Source: an uncultured Bryobacterales bacterium
GTDB lineage: Bacteria > Acidobacteriota > Terriglobia > Bryobacterales > Bryobacteraceae
Assembly (NCBI GenBank): GCA_937959285.1
Contig: CALGAR010000025.1
Span: forward strand, 11,962-75,961
Length of the DNA: 64,000 nt
Direction of reading: 5' to 3'
Shown: piece by piece, positions 48,825-57,565 of the stretch
Layout of the letters: each line of letters starts with the position of its first letter
How positions within the stretch are numbered: the stretch's first letter is position 1
Position numbers and translations under genes: made by a program
The notes under the pieces: generated by a model
Database searches by the model: none
Told to the model about the DNA's origin: nothing
The model's input: the letters and a program-made list of their open reading frames with translations, nothing else

Positions 48825-50282
48825 ATGAGCCGGCTGATCGTTCTTGCGCTCCTTTTCGCCGCGGCCGGATCTGCCGACTGGGTGCGGTTTCGGGGGCCCA
48901 ACGGCAGCGGCGTGGCCGACGTCGCCAAGCTGCCAGTCGATATTGGTCCGGACAGGAATGTTGCCTGGCGGACCGAATTGCCGGCCGGTCATTCATCGCC
49001 GGTCATCACAAAGGGCCGCATCTTTCTGACCGCCGCTGAGGGCGGACAGCCCAGAGACGCCGGTCTGCAGAAGGTCGTCGATGAAGGCGGCAAGCTCTAC
49101 ACCATTTGTCTGGACGCTCAAACGGGCAAGATCCTCTGGAGGAGGGAAGCGCCGCGACCGAGGATAGAGCGCTACCAGCCCACAAACTCTCCCGCATCGC
49201 CAAGCCCTGTCACCGACGGCAAAAACGTCTACGTGTTTTTCGGCGACTTCGGTCTCCTCGCCTACGACATCGACGGCAAGGAGCTTTGGCGTCTCCCGCT
49301 TGGTCCGTTCAATAACGTGAACGGGCATGGCTCCTCGCCGATCCTGGTCGACGATCTGTTGATCATGCTTTGCGATCAGGACTTCGGCTCGTACCTGCTG
49401 GCCGTCGACAAGAAATCCGGGCGCGTCCGCTGGAAAGCCGACAGGCCTGATATGACGCGCTCCTACTCTACGCCCTCCGTCATCCGGCCGAAGAATGGAC
49501 CGCCTGAGCTGATCGTACCCGGCTCCTACCAACTGACGTCGTATGATGCGAGGACGGGTGCGAAGCTCTGGTGGATCAGCGGCCTCTCCTGGCAGCCCAA
49601 ATCGACACCCATCATCGACGGGGACATGATCTTCGCCCACTGGTGGGAAAACGGGGGTGAAGCGGCGCAGCCGACCGAGACGCCGACGTTCGAGGAAATC
49701 CTGGCGAAGTTTGACGCCAACGGAGACCGGAAGATCTCCGAAGCGGAGTTTGCTCCTGACCCGCGGCTTCAGAGAGGGCTTCCGAACAACGACCTCGACG
49801 GCGACGGCCTGATTGATGAAAGAGATTGGAATTTCTACAGGGCGCGCCGCGCGTCTCTGAACGCGCTGCTGGCTGTCAAATACGGTGGACGCGGCGATCT
49901 CACGGGCAGCAGGAACATCATCTGGCGCATGCAGAAGTTTCTCCCGAACGTGCCTTCGCCGCTGCTCTATCGAAATGTCCTGTATCTCATCAAGGACGGC
50001 GGAATTCTTACTACGGTCGATCCAAAGACCGGCAGGATTTTCAAACAAGGACGGCTCCCGGGCGCTCTCGACATCTACTATTCGTCCCCCGTAGCGGGCG
50101 CCGGCTATGTTTACCTGACGAGCGTGAACGGCAAGATGACCATCATCAAGGCTGGCGAGCAGTGGGAAATTGCAGGAACCGCCGACTTCGACGATCAGTG
50201 CTATGCCACACCCGCCATCGACGGCAACGCTCTCTACGTCCGTACGCGGAGCGCTCTCTATTGCTTCCGAGCGGCAGAGTAG
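48825..50282 (+). CDS. Secreted PQQ-type beta-propeller protein with inserted EF-hand pair
   Basis: A 485-residue protein with a signal peptide (MSRLIVLALLFAAAGSADW). An ATG at 48813 would add four residues. PQQ/pyrrolo-quinoline-quinone-like propeller repeats are visible at WVRFRGPNGSGVADV, TICLDAQTGKILWRREA, LLAYDIDGKELWRLPLGPF, YLLAVDKKSGRVRWKADRP, YDARTGAKLWWISG, TVDPKTGRIFKQGRLPGAL and YLTSVNGKMTIIKAGEQWE. Between blades, near residues 290-330, sits a calcium-binding pair: DANGDRKISEAEF and DLDGDGLIDERDW. Known: such Planctomycetota/Acidobacteriota proteins are often annotated BamB-like or alcohol-dehydrogenase-like; enzymatic activity is not implied. Role unknown. Confidence 0.85.
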   Translation: MSRLIVLALLFAAAGSADWVRFRGPNGSGVADVAKLPVDIGPDRNVAWRTELPAGHSSPVITKGRIFLTAAEGGQPRDAGLQKVVDEGGKLYTICLDAQTGKILWRREAPRPRIERYQPTNSPASPSPVTDGKNVYVFFGDFGLLAYDIDGKELWRLPLGPFNNVNGHGSSPILVDDLLIMLCDQDFGSYLLAVDKKSGRVRWKADRPDMTRSYSTPSVIRPKNGPPELIVPGSYQLTSYDARTGAKLWWISGLSWQPKSTPIIDGDMIFAHWWENGGEAAQPTETPTFEEILAKFDANGDRKISEAEFAPDPRLQRGLPNNDLDGDGLIDERDWNFYRARRASLNALLAVKYGGRGDLTGSRNIIWRMQKFLPNVPSPLLYRNVLYLIKDGGILTTVDPKTGRIFKQGRLPGALDIYYSSPVAGAGYVYLTSVNGKMTIIKAGEQWEIAGTADFDDQCYATPAIDGNALYVRTRSALYCFRAAE

Positions 50283-50421
50283 CCGCAACTCGTCAAACAC
50301 CGGTTCTTACCGCTAGTAAGAGAAAAAACAATGCGGATTTTAGGGCTGCCCCCGCGCATCCGGGCGATTTTTGCGGTATAAGAACAGAACCATCCTGGGG
50401 AAAGGGGATAGAGCCTTGAAG

Positions 50422-53400
50422 ATGCGTTCGCAGATTCTTGGGGTTTTAGGGCTCAGTGCACTTACCTGCCTGCTGCCCAAACAGGGAACCGCACAGGAAG
50501 TTACGGCGGGCGTTTATGGCATCGTGCAGGACCAGTCCGGGGCAGTGATCCCCGGGGCTACGGTCAAGCTGAGAAACACGGCGACCGGCCGGATGCAGCA
50601 CACCACGTCGGACGAATCGGGCAATTTTACGGTTCCATTTCTTCCGATCGGCGTCTACGAGCTTTCCGCCGAAGCGCCGGGCTTCAAGCGGGTGGTTATA
50701 CCCGACATCACGCTGCGCGTGAATGAGAACCGGCGTATCGTTTTCACGATGGATGTTGGCGACGTCGCCGACTCGATCACCGTGGAAGCGGCGGCTGTAG
50801 CGGTCAACACGGCATCGGGTACAACCAGTCAGCTCCAGGACGGCAAGGATATGGTCAAGCTTCCTACGGCTGGCCGGAACGTCCTGCCGTTCGCGCTGTT
50901 AATGCCCGGCGTCGTTTCCGATGATCCCTACTCGCGCACCGCCAATCGGGCCATGGTGAACGGCATACGCCCGACCCATAATGCCTGGCTGCTGGACGGC
51001 GGCTACAACATCGACACCGGAGGCAACTGGGGCTCGCCCATGGCGCCGAACCTTGAATCGGTCGCCGAGTTCCGCGCGATCCGCGGCAATTACAGCGCAG
51101 AGTTCGGAACGGGCGGAGGCAGCCAGTTCAACGTCATTACGAAGTCCGGAACAAACGACTTACATGGGACTCTCTATTACTGGCTCCGTAATGACAAACT
51201 AAATGCCAGGAATTACTTTTCGCCCCGCCGGGAACCGTTCAAGGGGAACGATTTTGGTTTTTCTGTCGGCGGACCGGTATATATTCCAAAAGTCTACGAC
51301 GGACGCAACAAGACATTCTTCTTCGTGCTTCTCGGCTGGGTCAGGGAGAGACAGGAGCAGCAATTCTCGGCCATCCTTCCGACGCCTGCGCAGCGTTCGG
51401 GCGATTTCAGCGCCTTAGGCAAGACGATTGTCGATCCTGACACGAAGATGCCTTTCCCGAATAACGTGATCCCGTCCTCCATGCTGGATCCGAATGCCCT
51501 CGCTTACTCCCGGATGTATCCGGAGCTGAACTTCGCGGACTCAGCGGGGCGAAATTGGACGGCTTTACAGGGTCGTCTGGCGGACCGGACGGAGCGGAAT
51601 TTCCGCGTCGATCATCATTTCAGCGAAACGCACCGCGTGATGTACCGCTATACGCCCGAATACCGCCTGTCGCGATACAGGGTCAGCCCCGGATTCGATT
51701 TTCTCGAGCGTGAGGATCGGGTTCCCGCCCGGAACATGACAGCGAACTATAACGCGGTGTTGCGTCCAAACCTGATCAATGACTTCAATTGGACGCGCAG
51801 CCACAATCGGATCATGTATTTCCCACCGGAATTTGGCTCGCAGGCCTGGGGCATCAACATTCCGCAGATCTTCGAGGATACGCCGGAAACCTATCCGCTG
51901 GACAGCCTGAATCTGAAAGCCGTACCCGACCGGGTTCCGGGATTCAGCATCACGGGCTATGCGGGCGTCAATCCCGATGCGCCGTGGAGTAACTATCAGA
52001 CCATTTACGAGCTGAAGGACAACCTGACCTGGATCAAAGGCAAGCACACCCTTAAGACGGGTTTTTACTACTCCTACGAAATCAAGTTTGAGCCGACCAA
52101 CACCAACGTGTTTGGGACGTTTAACTTCGACGGCCGGTACACGAACGACGGCTACGCCGATTTCCTGCTTGGCCGGGCGGCCAGCTATCAGGAGACGAAT
52201 ACAGTCGCCTTCAATGATAACCGGCGCAACTCGTTCGAGGCGTACGTGGACGATTCCTGGAAAGTATCGCGAAAGCTCACGCTGAACCTGGGGCTCCGCG
52301 CTTCCTTCTTCCGGCCGGCTTACGAACCCGACGACCGGTATCGAATCTTCGTCCCCGAGGCTTACGACGCCTCAAAGGCGGTGGCAGTGGATCCGGCGAC
52401 CGGGCGGATCCCCCGCGGAGTCGGGGACCGGTTCAACGGCTTGGTAAACCCGAAGTCTTACTGGCGTACTTCGAATAAGAACTTTGCTCCCCGCTTCTCG
52501 TTTGCCTACGACCTCTTCGGGAACGGCAAGACGGCTTTGCGCGGAGGCTACGGGCTGTTCTACAGCCGCGAGATCCTGGGGGCTTTCATCCTGATGTCCG
52601 GCAATCCGCCGTTTTCGGAACTGCTGACGATCGAGAACACGCGGCTCTCAAATCCTTTCGGCGGCACTCAGCGGGACTTCGACCTGCCCATCACGCTCGG
52701 CAACATCGACCCCAATCAGCTTACCCCGTACAGCCAGCAGTGGAACTTCAACATTCAGCACGGGCTCTCAGGCAACACCGTGCTCGAGATCGGCTACTCC
52801 GGATCGCGGACAATTCACATGATGCGCTCGCGCGACCTGAACCAGCCGCTGCCGGATGCGCGAATCGCCCAAGGCCTTCTCAACGCAGACTCACAGCGTC
52901 CTTACAAGGGCTGGAGTACGATCAGCCACCGCGAACAGAGCTACAACGCGAACTACCACGGGCTCCAGCTCGGCCTTAACCGGAACTTCTCAAACGGGCT
53001 CATGTTTCAGGTGGCGTACACCTTCTCGAAAACGATCGATAATGCAGACTTCAGTGGGGGCATTTACGGTATCTACCCGAATGCCCGGAATGCCCGGACG
53101 GAGCGGGGCCGCGCCAGCCTCGACGTTACCCACAATTTCGTCGCGAGCTATCTTTACGAGCTGCCGTTCCTGAAAAACCGGAACGACCTGATTGGCAAAG
53201 TATTCGGCGGATGGCAGATTTCCGGGGTGACTTCGATTCGCACCGGAATGCCGATACCGTTGACGATCGGGCGCGACTACGCCGGTGTCGGCTATGCAAC
53301 GGGGCAGCGGCCCGTCGCATTGGCGAACCCCGCTCTTCCAAAGGGCGAACGCACGATTGACCGCTGGTTTGACACGTCGGTCCTCACACTACCCGCTTTT

Positions 53401-53652
53401 GGCACGTTCTCGCCGCTCAGCCGGAACATACTGACGGGCCCGGGCTGGAACAACTTCGACATGTCCTTTACCAAGTTCTTCCGGCTTGGAGAGAGCCGGC
53501 GGCTCGAGATTCGCGCCGACGGCTTCAACGTGTTCAATCACACGCAATTTAATGGCGTTGGTACATCATATCTGACGCCGCAGACGTTTGGAAAAATCAC
53601 CTCGGTGCGGAACCCGCGGTCTTTCATGATCGGGTCCCGCCTCGAGTTTTAG
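50422..53652 (+). CDS. TonB-dependent receptor, Oar-like, with N-terminal carboxypeptidase-regulatory domain
   Basis: A 1076-residue outer-membrane protein. The ATG at 50422 gives a signal peptide (MRSQILGVLGLSALTCLL); upstream TTG alternatives are weaker. A CarboxypepD_reg domain follows (GVYGIVQDQSGAVIPGATV, SAEAPGFKRVVI), then a plug (NTASGTTSQLQDGKDMVKLP, NYSAEFGTGGGSQFNVITKSG) and a long barrel with many aromatic strands (GGPVYIPKVYDGRNKTFFF, NLGLRASFFRP, GGYGLFYSREILG). The last residues, SVRNPRSFMIGSRLEF, end in Phe, as usual for barrel proteins. Known: Oar-like receptors take up large molecules or have roles in adhesion; ligand unknown. There is no SusD-like partner nearby. Confidence 0.93.
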   Translation: MRSQILGVLGLSALTCLLPKQGTAQEVTAGVYGIVQDQSGAVIPGATVKLRNTATGRMQHTTSDESGNFTVPFLPIGVYELSAEAPGFKRVVIPDITLRVNENRRIVFTMDVGDVADSITVEAAAVAVNTASGTTSQLQDGKDMVKLPTAGRNVLPFALLMPGVVSDDPYSRTANRAMVNGIRPTHNAWLLDGGYNIDTGGNWGSPMAPNLESVAEFRAIRGNYSAEFGTGGGSQFNVITKSGTNDLHGTLYYWLRNDKLNARNYFSPRREPFKGNDFGFSVGGPVYIPKVYDGRNKTFFFVLLGWVRERQEQQFSAILPTPAQRSGDFSALGKTIVDPDTKMPFPNNVIPSSMLDPNALAYSRMYPELNFADSAGRNWTALQGRLADRTERNFRVDHHFSETHRVMYRYTPEYRLSRYRVSPGFDFLEREDRVPARNMTANYNAVLRPNLINDFNWTRSHNRIMYFPPEFGSQAWGINIPQIFEDTPETYPLDSLNLKAVPDRVPGFSITGYAGVNPDAPWSNYQTIYELKDNLTWIKGKHTLKTGFYYSYEIKFEPTNTNVFGTFNFDGRYTNDGYADFLLGRAASYQETNTVAFNDNRRNSFEAYVDDSWKVSRKLTLNLGLRASFFRPAYEPDDRYRIFVPEAYDASKAVAVDPATGRIPRGVGDRFNGLVNPKSYWRTSNKNFAPRFSFAYDLFGNGKTALRGGYGLFYSREILGAFILMSGNPPFSELLTIENTRLSNPFGGTQRDFDLPITLGNIDPNQLTPYSQQWNFNIQHGLSGNTVLEIGYSGSRTIHMMRSRDLNQPLPDARIAQGLLNADSQRPYKGWSTISHREQSYNANYHGLQLGLNRNFSNGLMFQVAYTFSKTIDNADFSGGIYGIYPNARNARTERGRASLDVTHNFVASYLYELPFLKNRNDLIGKVFGGWQISGVTSIRTGMPIPLTIGRDYAGVGYATGQRPVALANPALPKGERTIDRWFDTSVLTLPAFGTFSPLSRNILTGPGWNNFDMSFTKFFRLGESRRLEIRADGFNVFNHTQFNGVGTSYLTPQTFGKITSVRNPRSFMIGSRLEF

Positions 53653-53676
53653 AGTGTGATTCGAGCCACGGCCATG

Positions 53677-53703
53677 CCAGGGGCGCTCTAAGGGCGCCCC
53701 TGG
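53677..53703 (+). terminator. Terminator hairpin after the first TonB receptor
   Basis: A 10-bp perfect stem (CCAGGGGCGC / GCGCCCCTGG) with a 7-nt loop, 24 bp past the stop codon. No U-run follows. Confidence 0.6.
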
Positions 53704-53754
53704 TCAAGCGGGAAAGAGGGGCCTTTCGTTTCGTATCTTGTAATTGCTACCTGC

Positions 53755-53783
53755 TTGACAGTACGCTTTCGGTAATGTAATGT
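53755..53783 (+). promoter_or_regulatory. Candidate sigma-70-type promoter
   Basis: A perfect TTGACA -35 (53755-53760), a 17-bp spacer and a poor -10 TAATGT (53778-53783). It could drive the second TonB receptor with a long leader of about 200 nt. Confidence 0.4.
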
Positions 53784-53784
53784 C

Positions 53785-53958
53785 GTGAAAACACCAAACT
53801 CTGAACGACGCTGTTCTGGAGTTAAGGCTATTGGTGGGAATGTTCTGCTCATCGGGATCATTGCGGCTGTCTTTATGAGCTTCGAGGGCGCTCGTAGAGT
53901 CGCGCTCCAGCGCTTGGGCGATGGCTGCATAGTCATTCACGATTGTGCACTTTGTTAA
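53785..53958 (+). CDS. Possible 57-residue single-helix small protein
   Basis: A GTG-started frame of 57 codons ending in TAA. The protein is VKTPNSERRCSGVKAIGG, then a hydrophobic NVLLIGIIAAVFMSF helix, then a soluble tail ending IHDCALC with two Cys. The candidate promoter -10 lies only 2 bp before the GTG, which argues against translation from that promoter, and no ribosome-binding sequence is seen. Reported as possible only. Confidence 0.25.
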   Translation: MKTPNSERRCSGVKAIGGNVLLIGIIAAVFMSFEGARRVALQRLGDGCIVIHDCALC

Positions 53959-54000
53959 CTGAGTTAGTCTGAGTTGACATTCAGTATGGAGGTAACCTCG

Positions 54001-57000
54001 ATGTTATTGAGGTTGTTGTGTATCTGTTTTGTGTTCACCCTCGGCCTATGGGCTCAGGGCGAGCGTGCAACCCTTAACGGTACCGTGACTGACCCTTCGG
54101 GCGCGGCTATCGCAGGCGCCACCGTTAGGGTTCTCAATCCTGCCACTGGGGTCGAACTGCCGACGACAACGACGGAGGCTGGAATTTACCGAATGCCCAG
54201 TCTTCCTCCTGGAACCTACCGTATCACGGTTTCGGCGCCAGGATTTAAATCTGCGATTCGCGAGAACGTGGTCCTTGGCGTTGCGCAGACGCTGACCGTC
54301 GATTTCGCCCTCGAAATCGGTAATGTCACAGATCAGATCACCGTATCGAGCGAGCCGCCCTTGATTGAAACGGGTACTGCCGAGATTGGAAGCTACGTCA
54401 GCAAGAAGGAATTCGACTCATGGCCGATCACGGTTGGTGACGGCCGCAGGCAGATTCAGCAGTTTATCTTCACGTCGCTTCCGGGCACTGTTGGCGGCGT
54501 TTGGCAGGGCTCGATCAACGGCGCACAGAACTTTTCGCACGAAATTCTGATTGACGGAATCTCCGTTGGCCGCATGGATATTGCTGGCGGCGCCAACAGC
54601 GAGTTCAGCCCGTCGGCGGAGTCCATCAGCGAGTTCAAGCTTCAGACTGGCACCACGAGCGCTCAGTATTCGGGCGGCCAGACCGCTGTGGCGAACTTCG
54701 CCACGAAGTCCGGAACGAATGAGCTGCATGGTTCGGCGTATTACTACGGCCAGAATGACGCTCTGCGCGCGAACAGCTTCAATTCCAACGCGTCCGGCGT
54801 TCCGCGCCAGCCGTTCAAGCAGCACAACTACGGTTACTCGATCGGCGGCCCCGTGTACATTCCGAAGGTATACGACGGGCGCAATAAGACATTCTTCTTC
54901 CACAACATGGAGCGGACGACGGCAAAGGACTACAATCAGACCGGCTTCACTACGCTCCCTGTTGACGATTTCAAGCAGGGAGATTTCTCCCGCCTGTTCG
55001 ACGCCAACTTCACCGGCAATGCCTCTTCCGGAACAAACGTGGGGAATGATGCTCTCGGACGCGGCGTTCGATTCGGGGCGATTTACGACCCGGCCACGTC
55101 GCGGCTCGTCGACGGGACGTGGGTCCGCGATCCCTTCCCGGGCAACGTAATTCCGCGCAACCGCTGGAGTCCGGTTTCCGCGAAGATCCTTGAACTGGCC
55201 CCGATCGATTCCCCGATGTTCGACACAATGCTCCGAAACATGCCTTCGATCGGCGCTTGCTGTCCAGAATTCCGGGAGCGCATGCTCACGTTCAAAGGCG
55301 ACCACGTCTTCAACGAGAGCAACCGAATCAGTGCGATGTTCAATCGCAACTTCCGAAGCCGTTACAATTCCGGCGCCAACCGCTGGGGCGTACCTCCGGG
55401 CTCGCCGACGAACGTGTACCAGAATCAGGACACGCCCGGAACAATGGTCCGGATGGCGTATGACTTCACTCTCAGACCCACACTGCTCGGGCGCGCTGCT
55501 CTCGGTTACAACCGTTTCGGCAACGTAAACGAAAGCGTGTATGTCGATGAGGACTGGCCGGCCCAGCTTGGCATCGAGAACGTCCCTGGGACTCACTTCC
55601 CGGTGCTGAACTTCTCCGGCCAGCCGTTTCAGGGAGGCGGTATCGGGTCGGATGGACGTCTGGGCTCCGGAAACCGAGGCGGGACCTATAACGGTTCCAC
55701 AATCGGTCAGGTGGACATGACCTACGTGACCGGCAAGCATAACTTCAAGTTCGGGTTCGAACACCGGCGGTACTACTTCAACACCCGTAACAAGTCGGGT
55801 TCCGGCGACTTTAACTTCTCCCCGAACCAGACCGCTCTTCCGGGCTTCATCAACCAGACCGGTCACAGCTTTGCCAGCTTCCTCCTCGGCGCTTACAACA
55901 GTACGAGCCGTGCGGTTTCGCCCACCAACTTCGGACACCGCTGGCGCACCGCTGGATTCTATTTCCAGGATGACTGGAAGGCGACGCGCAAGCTGACCCT
56001 GAATATCGGTTTGCGTTGGGAGGTCGTCGGCGGACTGATCGAAGTCGCTGGACGCATGTCTGGCATCGACTTCAATGCGCCGAACCCGGGAGCGGGGAAT
56101 CGTCCTGGGGCGCTTGTGTTCGTGGACGATCTTGGACGGCGCGGGTTTATGGACACCTATTGGAAGCAGTTCTCGCCGAAATTCGGCTTCGCCTACGCCT
56201 TCTCCGAGAAGTTCGTCATGCGAGGCGGATACGGCATCAACAACACACCTCCAATTTCCAATGGCTTCGGCTTTGGAGGAACTCTCGGGTTCAACGGTAC
56301 CATTTCGGTGAACTCCGCGAACACTCCCATCCGGTTTGCCGAAGACGTGCTCGGGTACATGCATGAGAGATACCGGGACTTCACGGGCACTCTGCCGAAC
56401 AAGAACCCGTCGCTTGCCAATGGCATCGGTATCGATTACTTCAATCCCGATGGCAACCGGCTGCCCTACGTCCAGAACTGGAACTTCGGAATTCAGTATC
56501 AGCTCCCGGCGTCCACAGTTCTGGAAGTCAACTACGTAGGCAACAAAGGCACGCGACTAATTGCCAAGGGCTTCTCACAGCCCAACAACCTGCCGTTCAC
56601 CATCACGCAGCAGTACGGCGATATTCTGACGCGTCCCTGGACCCCGTCGAGCCCCATTCCGCAGCCTTACCCCGGCTTTAGCGGAACGAACCTTCAGGCG
56701 CTGAGACCGTACCCGCAGTTCACGGGAATTAATGACGTCTTCCCGAATCTGGGTACGTCCAGCTACAACTCCTTGCAGGTTCAGGTGACTCGTCACTTCA
56801 GGAGCGGCTTCGCTGTGCTCGGCGCGTACACGTGGTCGAAGTCGATCGGCTTGACCGATAACGCGATCGACGCCGAGTCCGTCGCCGACGTGTTCAATCG
56901 CCGTTTGGAGCGGGCAATCACCAACTACCATCTTCCGCACGTCGTAAAGGTGAGCTGGATCTATGAGCTTCCGATCGGGCGCGGCAAGGCCCTCAACCTG

Positions 57001-57522
57001 AGCGGCATTGCCGACAAGATCATCGGAGGCTGGACTCTTACCGGCATCCACAACTTCCGCTCGGGCGGGCCGGTCGCCATCACCACCGGTGGCATCAGCA
57101 ACCCCACCGGAAGCGTGGCACGGCCTGACTATGTTGCCGGGCAGAAGATTGTTCTCAATCCGGATGCACCAATCAACTTCCGCGGCATTCCGGGTGGTGA
57201 GGCCTACCTGAATCGGGCCGCGTTCGCGAATCCGCCGGTATTCCCGGGCGGCCAGAACGTGGTTCAGCGGCTTGGAACGGTCGGTCCTTACCTGCCGAAC
57301 ATCCGCAGCCGGCATTGGGTGTCCGAGGATCTCAGCATCCAGAAGGCGTTCAAGTTCGACGAAGTACGCAGTCTGGAGCTGCGCGGCACCTTCCTCAATC
57401 CGTTCAACCGTCACGGCAAGGGCGGCTTGATCACAAACATCACGGACCCCAACTTTGGCCAGTATACCGGCCAGCAGATGGGGCCGCGCAACATCGAGCT
57501 TGCTTTGCGATTGACGTTCTAA
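54001..57522 (+). CDS. TonB-dependent receptor, Oar-like, with N-terminal carboxypeptidase-regulatory domain (second copy)
   Basis: A 1173-residue outer-membrane protein. The ATG at 54001 is set by the GGAGG about 7-8 nt upstream; earlier in-frame starts lack one. The signal is MLLRLLCICFVFTLGLWAQG. It then has a CarboxypepD_reg domain (LNGTVTDPSGAAIAGATVRV, TYRITVSAPGFKSAI), a plug (TGTTSAQYSGGQTAVANFAT) and a long barrel (GGPVYIPKVYDGRNKTFFF, identical to the first copy's strand, LTLNIGLRWEVVGGL, GGYGINNTPP, LRLTF end). Known: such receptors are among the most expanded families in Acidobacteriota. The ligand is unknown. Tandem with the first receptor but well diverged outside the shared strands. 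Confidence 0.94.
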   Translation: MLLRLLCICFVFTLGLWAQGERATLNGTVTDPSGAAIAGATVRVLNPATGVELPTTTTEAGIYRMPSLPPGTYRITVSAPGFKSAIRENVVLGVAQTLTVDFALEIGNVTDQITVSSEPPLIETGTAEIGSYVSKKEFDSWPITVGDGRRQIQQFIFTSLPGTVGGVWQGSINGAQNFSHEILIDGISVGRMDIAGGANSEFSPSAESISEFKLQTGTTSAQYSGGQTAVANFATKSGTNELHGSAYYYGQNDALRANSFNSNASGVPRQPFKQHNYGYSIGGPVYIPKVYDGRNKTFFFHNMERTTAKDYNQTGFTTLPVDDFKQGDFSRLFDANFTGNASSGTNVGNDALGRGVRFGAIYDPATSRLVDGTWVRDPFPGNVIPRNRWSPVSAKILELAPIDSPMFDTMLRNMPSIGACCPEFRERMLTFKGDHVFNESNRISAMFNRNFRSRYNSGANRWGVPPGSPTNVYQNQDTPGTMVRMAYDFTLRPTLLGRAALGYNRFGNVNESVYVDEDWPAQLGIENVPGTHFPVLNFSGQPFQGGGIGSDGRLGSGNRGGTYNGSTIGQVDMTYVTGKHNFKFGFEHRRYYFNTRNKSGSGDFNFSPNQTALPGFINQTGHSFASFLLGAYNSTSRAVSPTNFGHRWRTAGFYFQDDWKATRKLTLNIGLRWEVVGGLIEVAGRMSGIDFNAPNPGAGNRPGALVFVDDLGRRGFMDTYWKQFSPKFGFAYAFSEKFVMRGGYGINNTPPISNGFGFGGTLGFNGTISVNSANTPIRFAEDVLGYMHERYRDFTGTLPNKNPSLANGIGIDYFNPDGNRLPYVQNWNFGIQYQLPASTVLEVNYVGNKGTRLIAKGFSQPNNLPFTITQQYGDILTRPWTPSSPIPQPYPGFSGTNLQALRPYPQFTGINDVFPNLGTSSYNSLQVQVTRHFRSGFAVLGAYTWSKSIGLTDNAIDAESVADVFNRRLERAITNYHLPHVVKVSWIYELPIGRGKALNLSGIADKIIGGWTLTGIHNFRSGGPVAITTGGISNPTGSVARPDYVAGQKIVLNPDAPINFRGIPGGEAYLNRAAFANPPVFPGGQNVVQRLGTVGPYLPNIRSRHWVSEDLSIQKAFKFDEVRSLELRGTFLNPFNRHGKGGLITNITDPNFGQYTGQQMGPRNIELALRLTF

Positions 57523-57528
57523 AGCATG

Positions 57529-57559
57529 GCGAGGGGCGAGTACTGTATTCGCCCCTCGC
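57529..57559. terminator. Bidirectional terminator between receptor and FUSC genes
   Basis: A perfect 11-bp stem (GCGAGGGGCGA / TCGCCCCTCGC) with a 9-nt loop lies between the convergent stops at 57522 and 57566, followed on the plus strand by a T-rich TTCCTTTC. This is the clearest terminator in the window. Confidence 0.75.
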
Positions 57560-57565
57560 TTCCTT

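Larger units (their letters stand above)
53653..54000. other. Intergenic region between the two TonB receptors
   Basis: A 348-bp gap. It holds the terminator at 53677-53703, a candidate promoter at 53755-53783 and a 57-codon frame at 53785-53958 (separate entries). The last 40 bp carry the GGAGG ribosome-binding sequence of the second receptor at 53989-53993. Nothing else is recognised. Confidence 0.5.

Noticed and set aside
48993..50300. Long minus-strand open frame opposite the PQQ propeller gene
   Set aside because: The plus-strand protein has clear repeats and EF-hands; the antisense frame has none.
50313..50327. Short TCTTAC/GTAAGA hairpin between the PQQ protein and the first receptor
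   Set aside because: Only 6 bp of stem and no U-tract; too weak to call a terminator.
53704..53940. Minus-strand frame in the gap between the TonB receptors
   Set aside because: No start signal or recognisable domain; it overlaps terminator and promoter-like sequence.
54418..56364. Very long open frame on the minus strand inside the second TonB receptor
   Set aside because: It is antisense to a well-supported receptor barrel. Its translation has no domain or signal and its composition mirrors the codon bias of the receptor gene.
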